This document shows, in pieces, positions 44,920 through 53,397 of a stretch of DNA of 64,000 nt (within the stretch, counting starts at the first letter, position 1; each line of letters starts with the position of its first letter). The notes under the pieces are model-generated. The model ran no database searches and was not told the origin of the DNA. It saw nothing but the letters and a program-made list of their open reading frames with translations. The stretch comes from JAOUJD01 sp963726405 (lineage in GTDB: Bacteria > Pseudomonadota > Gammaproteobacteria > Burkholderiales > Burkholderiaceae_F): positions 186,001 to 250,000 of the forward strand of contig CAVSCF010000011.1 of the NCBI GenBank assembly GCA_963726405.1. The letters run 5' to 3'. A program made the translations under genes and the position numbers.

Positions 44920-47900
44920 TGCCGCACTGGCCGCCGTCGACAAGGCCGCGCGCGAACGCGCACTGGACACGCAACAAAGTTTCATCGTTCGCGCTCCCGC
45001 GGGCTCCGGCAAGACGGAACTGCTGATCCAGCGCGTACTCGCGCTGCTCGCCACCGTGGACGCGCCCGAGGAAGTGGTGGCCATCACGTTCACCAGAAAA
45101 GCCGCCGCCGAGATGCGACAGCGACTGGTGGAGGCGCTGGCGGGCGCGCGGGGCGAAGAGCCCGAGCAGCCTCACAAGCGCCTCACCTACCGGCTCGCGG
45201 TCGCGGTGTGCCGCCGCGACGACGAGCGCGGATGGGACATCGTCCGCAACCCGGCGCGGCTTCGGGTCCAGACGATCGACGCGCTGGCGCAATGGCTGGC
45301 TCGCCAGCTTCCACTGGCACTCGGGCTCGGGGCGGCACCGAACGTGACCGAGCAGCCCGCCGCGCTCTACGACGCGGCGGCTCGTGCCACGCTCGCGGTG
45401 CTCGAAAGCCGTGAGCCGGGTGACCGGCCACTCGCTCGTCATGTCGGACGGCTGCTCGAGCACCTCGACAACGACGTCGAGCGCGCCGTGGGCCTGGTCT
45501 CGTCGATGCTCGGCCGGCGCGAGCAGTGGTTGCGCCACCTGGGCGGACACGAGCGCCAGAAACTCGAAGCCGCGCTTCAGCGCGCGTGCGAGCGGCAGAT
45601 GGAGCGCGTCTGCGAACTGCTGCCACCTTCGCTCGGCGATGAGCTGATCGCGCTGGCGCGGTACGCCGCAGCCAACGGAGGTGCGAAGGGCGGCCTGTCC
45701 CCGTGTGCCGACCTGACCGCCTTGCCCGAAGCCGCGGTGGCGCGTCTCGACGCGTGGTGCGGCCTTGCATCGATGCTGCTCACCGGCGACGACAAGTGGC
45801 GGCTCCAGTTCACCAGGCGCGAGGGATTCCCGGCGGGCGACTCGGCCGCAGAGAAGCGCGTGAACCAGCCGTACCGGGACCGCGTGTCGCTTCTCGTCGA
45901 TGCGCTGCGTGGCAACGAGGAACTACGCGAGGCGCTGGCCGGGCTGCGGCGGCTTCCGCCTCCGCGGTACGCGGATGACGACTGGGCCATCGTCGGGTCC
46001 ATCGTCGAAGTGCTGCGGCGGGCGGCCGGCGAACTGAGGGTCGTGTTTGCCGAAACGGGAACGATGGATTTCGGCGAAGTGACGCATCGCGCCGTGCAGG
46101 CGCTTGGCGACCAGGAGGCCGGCGACATCGCGCTTGCGCTCGACGCGCGCTTGCGTCATCTGCTGATCGACGAGTTCCAGGACACCTCGATCACCCAGTT
46201 CGAACTCGTCGAGCGACTCGTGTCCGACTGGACGGTCGGGGATGGCCGCACGCTGTTCGTGGTCGGTGACCCGATGCAGTCGATCTACCGTTTCCGCGAG
46301 GCGGAGGTCGGCCTGTTCCTGCGCGCGTGGGACAGCGGTATCGGGCCGCTGTCGCTGGAGCCGCTCAAGCTCACGCGGAACTTCCGCTCGCAGGCGGGCG
46401 TCGTCGAGTGGGTGAATCGCGCGTTCGCGCGCGTGCTGCCGACGGAAAGCGACATCGTCAGTGGCGCCGTGTCGTTCGAACCCGCAACGGCGGTGCACGC
46501 GTCGACCTTCGATCCCGCCGTCGCCGTGCACGGTTTCATCGACGGGCAAGCCGGGAATGAAGCGGCGAAGGTCGTCGAGATCGTGCGGACCATCCGCGCG
46601 GAGGCTCCAGCGGCATCCGTCGCGCTGCTGGTGCGCGCGCGCTCGCACCTGATCGAGATCGCTGCCCACCTGCGGCGCGCCGGATTGCGTCCTACGGCCG
46701 TCGAACTGCACCCGCTCGCGAGGCGGCCCCTCGTCTCCGACCTGCTCGCGCTGACGCGCGCGCTCGAGCACCTCGCGGACCGCACCGCCTGGCTGGCCGT
46801 TCTGCGGGCGCCATGGTGCGGCTTGACGCTGGCCGACCTCGCGGCCCTCATGGAAGGGGATCCGCGCACCGTTTTCGAAGTGCTGGCCGATGACGCCTGC
46901 GTGGGCCGGCTCTCGACCGATGGACGCGCGCGCGTGGCGCGGGTCGCTCCGATATTGATGCGTGCAGTCGCACTCGCGGCCCGCATGCCAGGTTCCGAAC
47001 GCGTCGAGCAGGCGTGGCTGCTGCTGGGCGGTCCTGCGTGTCTTGCGTCCGCTGCCGAGCGCGATGACGCCGACCAGTTCTTCGCGCTCCTGATGAAGCA
47101 CGAGGAAGAAACGCGGGGCTCCATCGACATCGCTCTGCTGGAGCGGTTGCTCGAGTCGCTTTTCGCGGCGCCGGAGGCCGATTCCGACCCGCGGTTCCAT
47201 GTGATGACGATTCACAAGGCCAAGGGGCTGGAGTTCGATCACGTCATCGTGCCGCGGCTAGGCGCCAGGCCTCGTCGCGACGACCCGCAACTGATGGCCT
47301 GGCTGGAGCGTGCCACGGTCGACGGTCCGGAGCTGCTGCTGGCGCCGATCCACGCCGGCGGCGCGGACAAGGACGCCCTGCTGCGGTGGGTCGAATCGGA
47401 ACTGCAGCGGCGGCAGCTGCACGAGGACGAGCGCCTGGCTTATGTGGCGGCGACCCGGGCGCGCGAACGCCTGCATTTGCTCGGGTGCGTGCAACGCAAT
47501 GCAAAGGGCGAACTCAGGTGCGCCGAGGCGTCGCTGCTCGCGCGCCTCTGGCCCGTCGTGGCCGCCGAGTTCGAGCAGGCGGAGATCGTCGATCGCACCG
47601 GTGCCGAAGGACCGGAGAACCCGCCGCTCGACCAGTCGCTCCATCGCTTGCCTCCTGGCTGGCGGTTGCCCGCGCTGCCGCCGCCCGTCGCCTGGTCCGC
47701 GGACGACATGCCGGTCGACGCCCATGCCGCGATCGAGTTCTCGTGGGCGGGCGAGACGGCGAGACGCATCGGCGTCGTGGTGCACCGGTGGCTGCAAAGG
47801 ATGGCCGAGGATGCGCTTGTGGGCTGGGATGCCGCGCGAGTGAAAACGATCGTGCCGCAGATCGAGCGTGTTCTTGCGGCCGGCGGACTGACAGGAAACG

Positions 47901-48355
47901 ATCTCGCGGCCGCGCGTGCACGAGTCGCTCAGGCGCTGACGAACGTGATCGAGGACGACCGCGGATGCTGGGTCCTCGGTCCACATGCCGAGCACCGCAG
48001 CGAACTGCGACTGAGCACGGTGCAGGGGAATCGCGTGAAGCGACTGGTGCTCGATCGCACGTTCGTCACGGCGGATGGCGAACGCTGGATCGTCGACTAC
48101 AAGGCCGGCGCGCACGAAGGGGCGGACGTCGAGACCTTCCTCGACTCCGAACAGGTGCGGTACCGCGGACAAATCGAGGCGTATGCCGCTGCCCTCGATC
48201 CCGGTGCTCGACTGGGCCTGTACTTTCCCCTGGTTCCCGGCTGGCGGCAGTGGTCCGCGGCCTCGAGCCGATCTCCCGAAGAAATAAACAGGGAACCATC
48301 GGGGGCCGCTGATATCATTCTTGATGGCGGGCCCCCTCGCACTGAGGTGCCGTGA
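44912..48355 (+). CDS. AddA-like UvrD-family helicase-nuclease
   Basis: This is a 1147-residue superfamily 1A helicase: Walker A APAGSGKTE (Lys34), Walker B LLIDEFQDTS, GDPMQSIYRFREAEV, and motif VI VAATRARERLHLLG. A C-terminal RecB-like nuclease contains IVDYKAG (Asp1062, Lys1064). With the upstream AddB-like protein this gives a two-nuclease AddAB-type machine for end resection before RecA loading. It overlaps the upstream gene by eight bases. Its last 30 bases overlap the 4.5S RNA gene and its 3' end also holds that RNA's likely promoter. Confidence 0.9.
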   Translation: MSDAALAAVDKAARERALDTQQSFIVRAPAGSGKTELLIQRVLALLATVDAPEEVVAITFTRKAAAEMRQRLVEALAGARGEEPEQPHKRLTYRLAVAVCRRDDERGWDIVRNPARLRVQTIDALAQWLARQLPLALGLGAAPNVTEQPAALYDAAARATLAVLESREPGDRPLARHVGRLLEHLDNDVERAVGLVSSMLGRREQWLRHLGGHERQKLEAALQRACERQMERVCELLPPSLGDELIALARYAAANGGAKGGLSPCADLTALPEAAVARLDAWCGLASMLLTGDDKWRLQFTRREGFPAGDSAAEKRVNQPYRDRVSLLVDALRGNEELREALAGLRRLPPPRYADDDWAIVGSIVEVLRRAAGELRVVFAETGTMDFGEVTHRAVQALGDQEAGDIALALDARLRHLLIDEFQDTSITQFELVERLVSDWTVGDGRTLFVVGDPMQSIYRFREAEVGLFLRAWDSGIGPLSLEPLKLTRNFRSQAGVVEWVNRAFARVLPTESDIVSGAVSFEPATAVHASTFDPAVAVHGFIDGQAGNEAAKVVEIVRTIRAEAPAASVALLVRARSHLIEIAAHLRRAGLRPTAVELHPLARRPLVSDLLALTRALEHLADRTAWLAVLRAPWCGLTLADLAALMEGDPRTVFEVLADDACVGRLSTDGRARVARVAPILMRAVALAARMPGSERVEQAWLLLGGPACLASAAERDDADQFFALLMKHEEETRGSIDIALLERLLESLFAAPEADSDPRFHVMTIHKAKGLEFDHVIVPRLGARPRRDDPQLMAWLERATVDGPELLLAPIHAGGADKDALLRWVESELQRRQLHEDERLAYVAATRARERLHLLGCVQRNAKGELRCAEASLLARLWPVVAAEFEQAEIVDRTGAEGPENPPLDQSLHRLPPGWRLPALPPPVAWSADDMPVDAHAAIEFSWAGETARRIGVVVHRWLQRMAEDALVGWDAARVKTIVPQIERVLAAGGLTGNDLAAARARVAQALTNVIEDDRGCWVLGPHAEHRSELRLSTVQGNRVKRLVLDRTFVTADGERWIVDYKAGAHEGADVETFLDSEQVRYRGQIEAYAAALDPGARLGLYFPLVPGWRQWSAASSRSPEEINREPSGAADIILDGGPPRTEVP
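48313..48318 (+). promoter_or_regulatory. Likely -10 element of the 4.5S RNA gene
   Basis: TATCAT ends eight bases before the predicted first base of the RNA (48326), correct spacing for a sigma70 promoter. It lies inside the coding sequence of the helicase gene. No good -35 is seen. Confidence 0.5.
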
Positions 48356-48421
48356 ATCTGGTCAGGTCGGGAACGAAGCAGCCACAGCGGATTTCTTTCA
48401 GGTGCCGAGGTCAGGCTCGCC
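48326..48421 (+). ncRNA. ffs: 4.5S signal recognition particle RNA
   Basis: The conserved Ffh-binding loop region is clear: GGTCAGGTCGGGAACGAAGC followed by AGCC (48360-48383). The GGAA tetraloop is kept, with a changed closing pair compared with E. coli. The outer helix pairs 48326-48333 with 48414-48421 (one G-U), and CCTCG-CAC pairs with GTGC-CGAGG further in. It forms the SRP with Ffh for co-translational targeting. Its place just upstream of dnaX is usual in proteobacteria. Overlaps the helicase CDS by 30 bases. Confidence 0.93.
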
Positions 48422-48501
48422 TAACCATTTCGCCCCAAGGGGCGAAATGGTTAGGCGAGCGTCTCGCCACTTGAAGACGCAGGAGGGGGTCTCCCCCTCC
48501 T
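48418..48501. repeat. Three abutting hairpins after the 4.5S RNA
   Basis: First, a perfect 19-bp inverted repeat with a two-base loop (48418-48436 and 48439-48457). Second, GCGTCT/AGACGC (48459-48464, 48475-48480). Third, AGGAGGGGG/CCCCCTCCT around TCT (48481-48489, 48493-48501). The first shares its left end with the 3' arm of the SRP RNA helix. No T tract follows, so these are not standard terminators. They may be RNA processing or stability elements, or a dispersed repeat unit. Confidence 0.8.
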
Positions 48502-48530
48502 GGACCTCCCCCTCTCGAGATTTCGTATCC

Positions 48531-49038
48531 ATGTCGGTACGTATCGCACCTGCGCCGCTCGGAAGATTGCGCGACCGTGTTCGCGCTGATCCGTGCGCTC
48601 GCCGAGTACGAGCGGCTGTCGCATCTCGTCGTCGGGTCGGAAGACGATCTGCGCAACGAGTTGTTCGGCGTGTACCCGGTGATCGAGTCCGTGCTTGCGT
48701 GGGACGGCGACACCGCGGTCGGATTCGCGCTGTTCTTCCACAACTATTCGACCTTCCTCGCGCGCCGCGGCCTGTATCTGGAGGACCTGTTCGTCGCCCC
48801 GGAGGCACGGGGGCGGGGCATCGGCAAGGCGCTGATCACGCATTGCGCGCGAGTTGCGGTGTCGCGTGGCTGCGGTCGCTTCGAATGGAGCGTGCTCGAC
48901 TGGAACGAGCCTGCGATCGCGTTCTACCGATCGCTCGGTGCCGAGCTGCTGCCCGACTGGCGCATCTGTCGCCTCACCGGCGCATCGCTGCAGCGCTTTG
49001 GCGACGCGGCCGCGGCGTCGCGCGCGCCCACGCCGTAG
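48531..49038 (+). pseudogene. GNAT-family N-acetyltransferase with an apparent frameshift
   Basis: The main frame (from 48577) holds FALIRALAEYERLSHLVVGSE. The acetyl-CoA-binding motif VAPEARGRGIGKALI and WNEPAIAFYRSLGAE then follow, as in spermidine/diamine acetyltransferase-like GNATs. The family N-terminus appears just upstream in another frame: ATG 48531 gives MSVRIAPAPL. Removing one G near 48561 joins it to EDCATVFALIRALAEYE. So either one base was inserted or the consensus is wrong. If real, translation from GTG 48577 would lack the first strand. Substrate unknown. Confidence 0.8.
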
Positions 49039-49041
49039 AAT
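49036..49041 (+). promoter_or_regulatory. Possible -10 element of dnaX
   Basis: TAGAAT ends eight bases before the dnaX ATG. If used, the transcript would start at or next to the ATG, with no leader and no ribosome-binding site. The stop codon of the acetyltransferase gene overlaps it. Confidence 0.35.
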
Positions 49042-49048
49042 CGTCCGC

Positions 49049-50698
49049 ATGTCGTATCAGGTCCTCGCCCGCAAGTGGCGTCCGCGTGATTTTTCCACCC
49101 TGGTGGGCCAGGAGCACGTGGTCCGCGCGCTGACCCACGCTCTGACCGAAAAGCGCCTGCATCATGCGTACCTCTTCACCGGCACCCGGGGAGTCGGCAA
49201 GACCACGCTGTCGCGCATCCTCGCCAAGGCGCTGAACTGCACAGGCGCGGACGGGCAGGGGGGCATCACCGCCACCCCGTGTGGAGTGTGTGAAGCGTGC
49301 ACCGCGATCGACGCCGGCCGCTTCGTCGACTACATCGAGATGGACGCCGCCAGCAATCGCGGCGTCGACGAGATGGTGCAGTTGCTCGAGCGCGCGATGT
49401 ACGCGCCGAGCAGCGCGCGCTTCAAGGTCTACATGATCGACGAGGTCCACCAGCTGTCCGCGCACGCGTTCAACGCGATGCTGAAGACGCTCGAGGAGCC
49501 GCCCGACTACGTGAAGTTCATCCTGGCGACGACCGACCCGCAGAAAGTGCCGGTCACCGTGCTCTCGCGCTGCCTGCAGTTCAACCTCAAGCAGATGACG
49601 CCGGCCGGAATCGCCGAACGCATGGCGGAGATCCTGGCCGCGGAAAAGCTCGAGGCCGAGCCGGCCGCGCTGCGCATGCTCGCCCAGGGAGCGCGCGGCA
49701 GCATGCGTGACGGCCTGTCGCTGCTGGACCAGGCGATCGCGTATGCCGCCGGTCCGGTAACGCTCGACGCGGTGCGCGCGATGCTCGGCGCCATCGACCA
49801 GGGCACGCTCGTGCGCGTGCTCGATGCGATTGCCGCCCGCGACCCGAAGCAGGCGCTCGCGATTTCCGACGAGATGAGCGAGCGCAGCCTGTCGTTCGCG
49901 CAGGCGATGCGCGACCTCGCCAGCCTGCTGCACCGGATCGCGCTCGCCCAGCAGGTGCCCGATGCGGTGCCGGACGACGAGGTCGAGGCGGCGGACATCC
50001 GGCGCCTCGCCGGCACCCTGGCGCCGGACGAGGTGCAGCTCTACTACCAGGTCGCGCTGCACGGACGCAACGACATGCATCTGGCGCCCGACGAGTACGC
50101 GGGATTCACCATGGCGCTGCTGCGCATGCTGGCGTTCGCGCCCGCAGCGCCCGGCGATGCCAGGGCGGTCGCGCCGCGTGCGGTCCCGCTCGTGGCGCAG
50201 GCCGCCCCGCGCACGACAGCACCCGCACCGCGCGGCAGTCCGGCCGCGCCGCGGTCGGCGTCGTCGCCCGCAGTGGCGCCGGTCGCAGCGGCCGCGCGGG
50301 CGCCTTCGGCGTCGATCGCCTTCGATGGCGACTGGCCTGCGCTGGTCGCGCGTCTCAAGGTCGTCGGCCTCGTCAAGGAACTCGCAAGCCGCAGCGAACT
50401 GGTGTCGCACGAGGGCGACGTGTTGAGGCTTCGCGTGCCGCTCAAGACGCTGCTCGACGCAGGCACGCTCGACAAGCTCAAGGCCGCTGTCAGCGCGGCT
50501 CTCGGCCGACCGATCCGCCTGACCGCCGACGTTGGCACGACGGCCGGCCCGACGGCCGCCGGCATCGCCGAGCAGGCCCGCGCGGAGAAACAGCGCCAGG
50601 CCGAGGAGTCGATCTACGCCGACCCCTTCGTGCGAGAATTGATCGACAACTTCGGTGCGTCGGTCGACCCAGCGTCGATCCGCCCGAAGGACGCCTGA
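49049..50698 (+). CDS. dnaX: DNA polymerase III subunit gamma/tau
   Basis: This is a 549-residue clamp-loader ATPase. MSYQVLARKWRPRDF is the family start, Walker A GTRGVGKTT has Lys51, and zinc ligands are Cys64, Cys78, Cys81, Cys84. DEVHQLSAHAFNAMLKTLEEPP and the ILATTDPQKVPVTVLSRC region follow. An Ala/Pro-rich linker (about 370-430) leads to the tau C-terminal domain. I see no A-rich slippery site for a gamma form. Neighbours ybaB and recR are the usual ones. Confidence 0.95.
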   Translation: MSYQVLARKWRPRDFSTLVGQEHVVRALTHALTEKRLHHAYLFTGTRGVGKTTLSRILAKALNCTGADGQGGITATPCGVCEACTAIDAGRFVDYIEMDAASNRGVDEMVQLLERAMYAPSSARFKVYMIDEVHQLSAHAFNAMLKTLEEPPDYVKFILATTDPQKVPVTVLSRCLQFNLKQMTPAGIAERMAEILAAEKLEAEPAALRMLAQGARGSMRDGLSLLDQAIAYAAGPVTLDAVRAMLGAIDQGTLVRVLDAIAARDPKQALAISDEMSERSLSFAQAMRDLASLLHRIALAQQVPDAVPDDEVEAADIRRLAGTLAPDEVQLYYQVALHGRNDMHLAPDEYAGFTMALLRMLAFAPAAPGDARAVAPRAVPLVAQAAPRTTAPAPRGSPAAPRSASSPAVAPVAAAARAPSASIAFDGDWPALVARLKVVGLVKELASRSELVSHEGDVLRLRVPLKTLLDAGTLDKLKAAVSAALGRPIRLTADVGTTAGPTAAGIAEQARAEKQRQAEESIYADPFVRELIDNFGASVDPASIRPKDA

Positions 50699-50759
50699 TC
50701 GCAGGTCCGCCGCACTCGCATTTCTCCCGATTTCACCAGAACCCGAGGACGTCCCCGCC

Positions 50760-51086
50760 ATGATGAAGGCCCAGATCGCCGGTCTGATGCAGAAGGCGCA
50801 GAAGATGCAGGAAGACATGAAGCGCATGCAGGACGAACTGGCCTCCACCGAGGTGGAAGGCCAGTCGGGCGCAGGCATGGTGAAGGTGGTGATGACCTGC
50901 AAGCACGAGGTAAGACGCATCGCGATCGACCCGAGCCTCGTCGGCGACGACAAGGACATGCTCGAGGATCTCGTGGCCGCGGCGTTCAACGACGCCGTGC
51001 GCCGCGCCGAAGCGGTCTCGCAGGAGAAAATGGCCTCGATCACGGCCGGCATGCCGCTGCCGCCGGGAATGAAGCTGCCCTTCTAG
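50760..51086 (+). CDS. ybaB: YbaB/EbfC nucleoid-associated protein
   Basis: This is a 108-residue DNA-binding dimer-forming protein. AQIAGLMQKAQKMQEDMKRMQ is the N-terminal coiled helix and GMVKVVMTCKHEVRRIAIDPSL the central sheet. It ends GMPLPPGMKLPF. Between dnaX and recR as in most bacteria. ATG 50760 and 50763 are both possible. Confidence 0.94.
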   Translation: MMKAQIAGLMQKAQKMQEDMKRMQDELASTEVEGQSGAGMVKVVMTCKHEVRRIAIDPSLVGDDKDMLEDLVAAAFNDAVRRAEAVSQEKMASITAGMPLPPGMKLPF

Positions 51087-51106
51087 CGCGGACGGCGCTA
51101 CTCCTC

Positions 51107-51709
51107 GTGCGTCTCGGGCCCACTCTCGACCGGCTGGTCGACGCGCTGAAGCACCTGCCAGGCATCGGCCCGCGTTCCGCGCAGCGCATCGCGTTCCACC
51201 TGCTGCAGCACGACCGCGATGCCGCGGTTCGCCTCGGCGAGGCGCTCCTCGCAGCCGCGCAGTCGATACGCCACTGCGAGCGCTGCAACACGCTGAGCGA
51301 GCAGGCGATCTGCGAGACCTGCAGCAGCGCGAAGCGCGACGCCCACCTGCTGTGCGTGGTCGAGTCGCCGGCGGACCAGTTGATGATCGAGCAGTCGATG
51401 TCGTACTCGGGCCTGTATTTCGTCCTGCTCGGGCGTCTGTCCCCGCTCGACGGCATCGGGCCCCGGGAGATCCAGATGGAGCGGCTGCTCGCACGCGCGG
51501 TCGACGGCATCGTGCGCGAGGTGATCGTGGCGACTTCGTTCACGCCCGAGGGCGACGCCACCGCGCACTACGTCGGCCAGTTGCTGAAGGAGCGCGACCC
51601 GGCGATCAAGGTCACGCGGCTTGCGCGGGGCGTGCCGGCCGGCGCGGAACTCGAATACACCGACATCAATACCATCGCCCAGGCGATGCTCGATCGACGC
51701 GCCTCGTAG
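51107..51709 (+). CDS. recR: Recombination protein RecR
   Basis: This is a 200-residue RecFOR subunit. The helix-hairpin-helix HLPGIGPRSAQRIAF is followed by the zinc finger CERCNTLSEQAICETC, then the Toprim domain starting LLCVVESPADQLMIEQ. The C-terminal RLARGVPAGAELEYTD is typical. It helps load RecA at gaps. GTG start at 51107, no clear ribosome-binding site. Confidence 0.95.
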   Translation: MRLGPTLDRLVDALKHLPGIGPRSAQRIAFHLLQHDRDAAVRLGEALLAAAQSIRHCERCNTLSEQAICETCSSAKRDAHLLCVVESPADQLMIEQSMSYSGLYFVLLGRLSPLDGIGPREIQMERLLARAVDGIVREVIVATSFTPEGDATAHYVGQLLKERDPAIKVTRLARGVPAGAELEYTDINTIAQAMLDRRAS

Positions 51710-51760
51710 CGCGAGGGCGGCGCTAGACTCGCCGCCTCCGGTCGCGTAATCGGTGCCTTC

Positions 51761-52135
51761 ATGACCACTGCCTACTGGTGCGTCCTCGTCGCCGCCCTGA
51801 TGCCCTATGTCGCCTCGTCGGTCGCAAAGGCCGGCGGCGAGCGCTACAACAACCGCAATCCGCGCCGGTGGCTCGACCAGCAGCAGGGATTCCGGGCGCG
51901 CGCGAACGCAGCGCAGGCGAACGGTTTCGAGGCCTTCCCGTTCTTCGCGGCGGCCGTGATCGTCGCGCACCTGACGCATGCGCCGCAGGACCGCATCGAC
52001 GCGCTGGCCGTCATCTTCATCGTCGCGCGCGTGGCGTATTTCCTCTGCTACCTGGCCGACTGGCACTGGCCTCGCTCGATCGTATGGACGATCGGCTTCG
52101 TCGCGACGATCACGATCTTCGTCACGGGAAGCTGA
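51761..52135 (+). CDS. MAPEG-family membrane protein
   Basis: This is a 124-residue protein with four hydrophobic segments and the MAPEG pattern (LDQQQGFRARANAAQANGFEAFPFFAAAVIVAH). Eukaryotic members act in eicosanoid and glutathione metabolism; the bacterial role is unknown. It ends one base before the CoA-transferase start, so they are likely co-transcribed. Confidence 0.85.
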   Translation: MTTAYWCVLVAALMPYVASSVAKAGGERYNNRNPRRWLDQQQGFRARANAAQANGFEAFPFFAAAVIVAHLTHAPQDRIDALAVIFIVARVAYFLCYLADWHWPRSIVWTIGFVATITIFVTGS

Positions 52136-52136
52136 G

Positions 52137-53339
52137 ATGAGCGGTCCCCTGCAGGGCGTCAAGGTGCTTGAACTCGGCACGCTGATCGCGGCGCCGTTCG
52201 CATCGCGCCTCCTCGCCGAGTTCGGCGCCGACGTGATCAAGGTCGAGGACCCGAAGACGGGCGACCCCATCCGCAACTGGCGCTACCTGCATCACGGCAC
52301 CTCGCTCTGGTGGTACGTCCAGTCGCGCAACAAGAAGTCCATCGCGCTGAACCTGAAGGATCCGCGGGCGCAGCAGATCGCGCGCCGGCTCGCCCTCGAC
52401 GCGGACATCGTCATCGAGAACTACCGGCCCGGAGTGCTCGAGAAGTGGGGCCTCGGGTTCGAGCAGCTGCATGCCGAAAATCCGGCGACGGTCATGGTGC
52501 GCATCTCGGGCTACGGCCAGACCGGTCCGATGCGGGACCGGCCGGGCTTCGGTGCCATCGCCGAGTCGATGGGCGGCATCCGTTTCGTGACGGGCTATCC
52601 GGACCGGCCGCCCGTGCGCATCGGCATTTCGATCGGCGATTCGATCGCCGCGCTGCACGGCGCGATGGGAGCGCTGATGGCATTGCGCCACCGCGATGCC
52701 ACGGGTGGCCGCGGCAAGGGCGAGGGGCAACTGGTCGACGTGGCGCTGTACGAGGCGGTGTTCAACATGATGGAGAGCACCGTGCCCGAGTACGACGTGT
52801 TCGGGGCGGTGCGCACGCGCACCGGGGGGTCGCTGCCAGGCATCGTGCCGTCGAATACCTATGAGTGCGCCGACGGCGCGGCGATCGTCGTCGCCGGCAA
52901 CGGCGACGCGATCTTCCGCCGCCTGATGACCGCCATCGGGCGCGACGACCTGGCGAACGACCCCGCGGTCGCGAACAACGAGGGCCGCGTGAAGCGCGTC
53001 GACGAGATCGACGGTGCGATTCAGGCGTGGTGCCGGCAGCGCCCGATCGATGAGGCACTGACCCACCTGGCCGCGGCCGACGTTCCCGTTTCCCGCATCT
53101 ACAGCGTGGCCGACATGGCAAGCGACCCGCAGTTCCAGGCACGCAGGATGTTCGAGCAGACAGTGCTGCCCGACGGCACTCCGATGCGGGTGCCGGCCGT
53201 CGTTCCCAAGCTGTCCGCGACGCCGGGGGAAACCCGCTGGATCGGGCCTCGCCTTGGTGAACATACGGATGACGTGTTGCGCGGACTCGGTTACGACGAC
53301 GCCGCGATCGAGGCGCTGCGCCACGAGGGCGTGATTTAA
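52137..53339 (+). CDS. CaiB/BaiF-family CoA-transferase (class III)
   Basis: This is a 400-residue class III CoA-transferase. VLELGTLIAAPFASRLLAEFGADVIKVEDP is the family N-terminus, and NKKSIALNLKDPRAQ and ENYRPGVLEKWGLGFEQL follow. At the site where formyl-CoA transferase has its catalytic Asp, the sequence reads GFGAIAESMGG, with Gly139. The same change occurs in a large subfamily, so the mechanism may differ. It probably activates a carboxylic acid imported by the ABC system just downstream. Substrate unknown. Confidence 0.85.
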   Translation: MSGPLQGVKVLELGTLIAAPFASRLLAEFGADVIKVEDPKTGDPIRNWRYLHHGTSLWWYVQSRNKKSIALNLKDPRAQQIARRLALDADIVIENYRPGVLEKWGLGFEQLHAENPATVMVRISGYGQTGPMRDRPGFGAIAESMGGIRFVTGYPDRPPVRIGISIGDSIAALHGAMGALMALRHRDATGGRGKGEGQLVDVALYEAVFNMMESTVPEYDVFGAVRTRTGGSLPGIVPSNTYECADGAAIVVAGNGDAIFRRLMTAIGRDDLANDPAVANNEGRVKRVDEIDGAIQAWCRQRPIDEALTHLAAADVPVSRIYSVADMASDPQFQARRMFEQTVLPDGTPMRVPAVVPKLSATPGETRWIGPRLGEHTDDVLRGLGYDDAAIEALRHEGVI

Positions 53340-53397
53340 GATCGCAGCAGGCGCACGCGCTGCTGCGCGGCGGACAAGCACAAACCAAGGAGACACC

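Noticed and set aside
49049..50698. Programmed -1 frameshift in dnaX for a gamma form
   Set aside because: No A-rich slippery heptamer or clear downstream hairpin was seen.
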